Positions 5,318 through 5,907 of a stretch of DNA of 5,907 nt are shown here, in pieces. The stretch covers positions 292 through 6,198 of the forward strand of contig PKYX01000429.1 in assembly GCA_003132825.1 (NCBI GenBank). Direction: 5' to 3'. The notes below the pieces were generated by a model that saw only the letters and a program-made list of their open reading frames with translations, searched no databases and was not told the origin of the DNA. Position numbers and translations under genes: made by a program. Source of the stretch: Acidobacteriaceae bacterium (GTDB taxonomy: Bacteria > Acidobacteriota > Terriglobia > Terriglobales > Acidobacteriaceae). Every line of letters begins with the position of its first letter. Position 1 is the first letter of the stretch.

Positions 5318-5907
5318 ATGCGAATCCCCACACTCTTCTACGCTCTTTCCATGGCCGTCATGGCGCTGCCCGTCGCCGCCCAGACTGGAGTCTGGCTGCC
5401 GACACAGATCCCGGCTAACGGCCTTGGCTCTTGGTGGGAACTGCGCGCCGACGGCTCAACGATCCGCGACTGGGGCGCCTTCGCCGAGGCGCACTACAGA
5501 TTTGACGGCACCTACTTGACTGTGATTCCAGGCGGTGGTCGCAAGGACCGCCCTCGTTTCCGCCTGCGCTTCGACCGCGACCGCATGTACTCGCGTGCCG
5601 ACCAGACCGATGCCCCCGAGGCTGAATATCGCCGCGTCGGTCCAGCTGTCCCCCACTCGCCCTTGATCGGACAATGGGCTAGCGTCGCCGCCCCCAAAAC
5701 GGGCAAGCCCGCCATGCCAGGCATGAACCGCCCCCCCACCGATCTGCCCTCGTTCCGCACGTTTACCGCCGACGGCCTCTATCAAGTGCGCATTGTCTAC
5801 AACACCAGACAAGGTCATTGGGACGCCGTCAGCCAGACCATTAAATTTGACGGCGAATCCGACCAGCCCTTCACCCTCAAGGAAACCAACCTGATCATCG
5901 GCGGCGC
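5318..5907 (+). CDS. Secreted hypothetical protein with two lipocalin-like repeats, partial
   Basis: 196 codons are visible and the 3' end runs off the window. Residues 1-22 form a type I signal peptide (MRIPTLFYALSMAVMALPVA, cleavage near VAAQ), so the product is periplasmic or secreted. The mature part has two similar beta-rich halves. The first has GVW at 24-26, ELRADGS at 41-47, YRFDGTYL at 60-67 and a basic FRLRFDRDRMYSR strand at 81-93. The second has GQW at 118-120, FRTFTADG at 146-153, IKFDGE at 175-180 and FTLKETNLII near 185-194. This G-x-W ... F-x-x-DG pattern suggests lipocalin-like small barrels, but I do not recognise the family. A Met/Pro linker (PAMPGM) joins or decorates the second half. 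The start is 8 bases after the oxidase stop with no strong Shine-Dalgarno, so translation is probably coupled to the oxidase. Function is unknown; a partner role with the oxidase is inference from context. Confidence 0.8.
   Translation, partial: MRIPTLFYALSMAVMALPVAAQTGVWLPTQIPANGLGSWWELRADGSTIRDWGAFAEAHYRFDGTYLTVIPGGGRKDRPRFRLRFDRDRMYSRADQTDAPEAEYRRVGPAVPHSPLIGQWASVAAPKTGKPAMPGMNRPPTDLPSFRTFTADGLYQVRIVYNTRQGHWDAVSQTIKFDGESDQPFTLKETNLIIGG

Noticed and set aside
5456..5818. Minus-strand open frame of 120 codons near the right edge
   Set aside because: Antisense to the secreted protein gene, which has a signal peptide and operon position.
1..5907. CRISPR array, tRNA, rRNA or insertion sequence
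   Set aside because: No regularly spaced repeats, no tRNA-like cloverleaf or rRNA core sequence, and no transposase or paired terminal repeats were seen.

Overview
The window looks like a chromosomal segment from a GC-rich soil-type bacterium, most likely an Acidobacteriota member. This is inferred from three things: the style of the MetH N-terminal domain, the MBG/Ig-like modules fused to a secreted enzyme, and a GYD-domain orphan gene. Nothing in the window proves the taxonomy.

The left part (1-2324) is a methionine-synthesis locus. On the minus strand, reading off the left edge, is the homocysteine-binding N-terminal domain of cobalamin-dependent methionine synthase (metH), with its Zn cysteines visible. 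Its start is at 1034. Divergent from it, across about 220-270 bp of regulatory DNA, is a one-domain MetE-like protein on the plus strand. It has a Zn site of the HCC...C type and lacks the large N-terminal half of classical MetE. It could be a folate-independent or backup methionine synthase. The shared intergenic region holds a good -10 box for metH, a perfect 10-bp palindrome at the -35 position and a short leader hairpin.

The middle part (2325-3359) holds a small GYD-domain gene with its own predicted promoter, a strong Shine-Dalgarno and a terminator-like hairpin. Convergent to it on the minus strand is what reads as a decayed hipB-hipA toxin-antitoxin locus. A stop-interrupted, shortened HTH antitoxin overlaps the first ~36 codons of a HipA kinase, and the rest of hipA is gone. 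The remaining ~200 bp before the next gene shows no gene.

The right part (3360-5907) is a two-gene secretion cassette on the plus strand. The first gene is a lipoprotein with an Ig-like and an MBG-type module, then a three-cupredoxin multicopper oxidase with all copper ligands present. Eight bases after it starts a secreted protein with two similar beta-rich (lipocalin-like) halves, running off the right edge. The pair is probably co-transcribed and acts in the cell envelope or outside the cell. The oxidase's open frame extends about 440 bp upstream of its true start, across the hipBA remnant, and could easily be mis-annotated as a longer protein.
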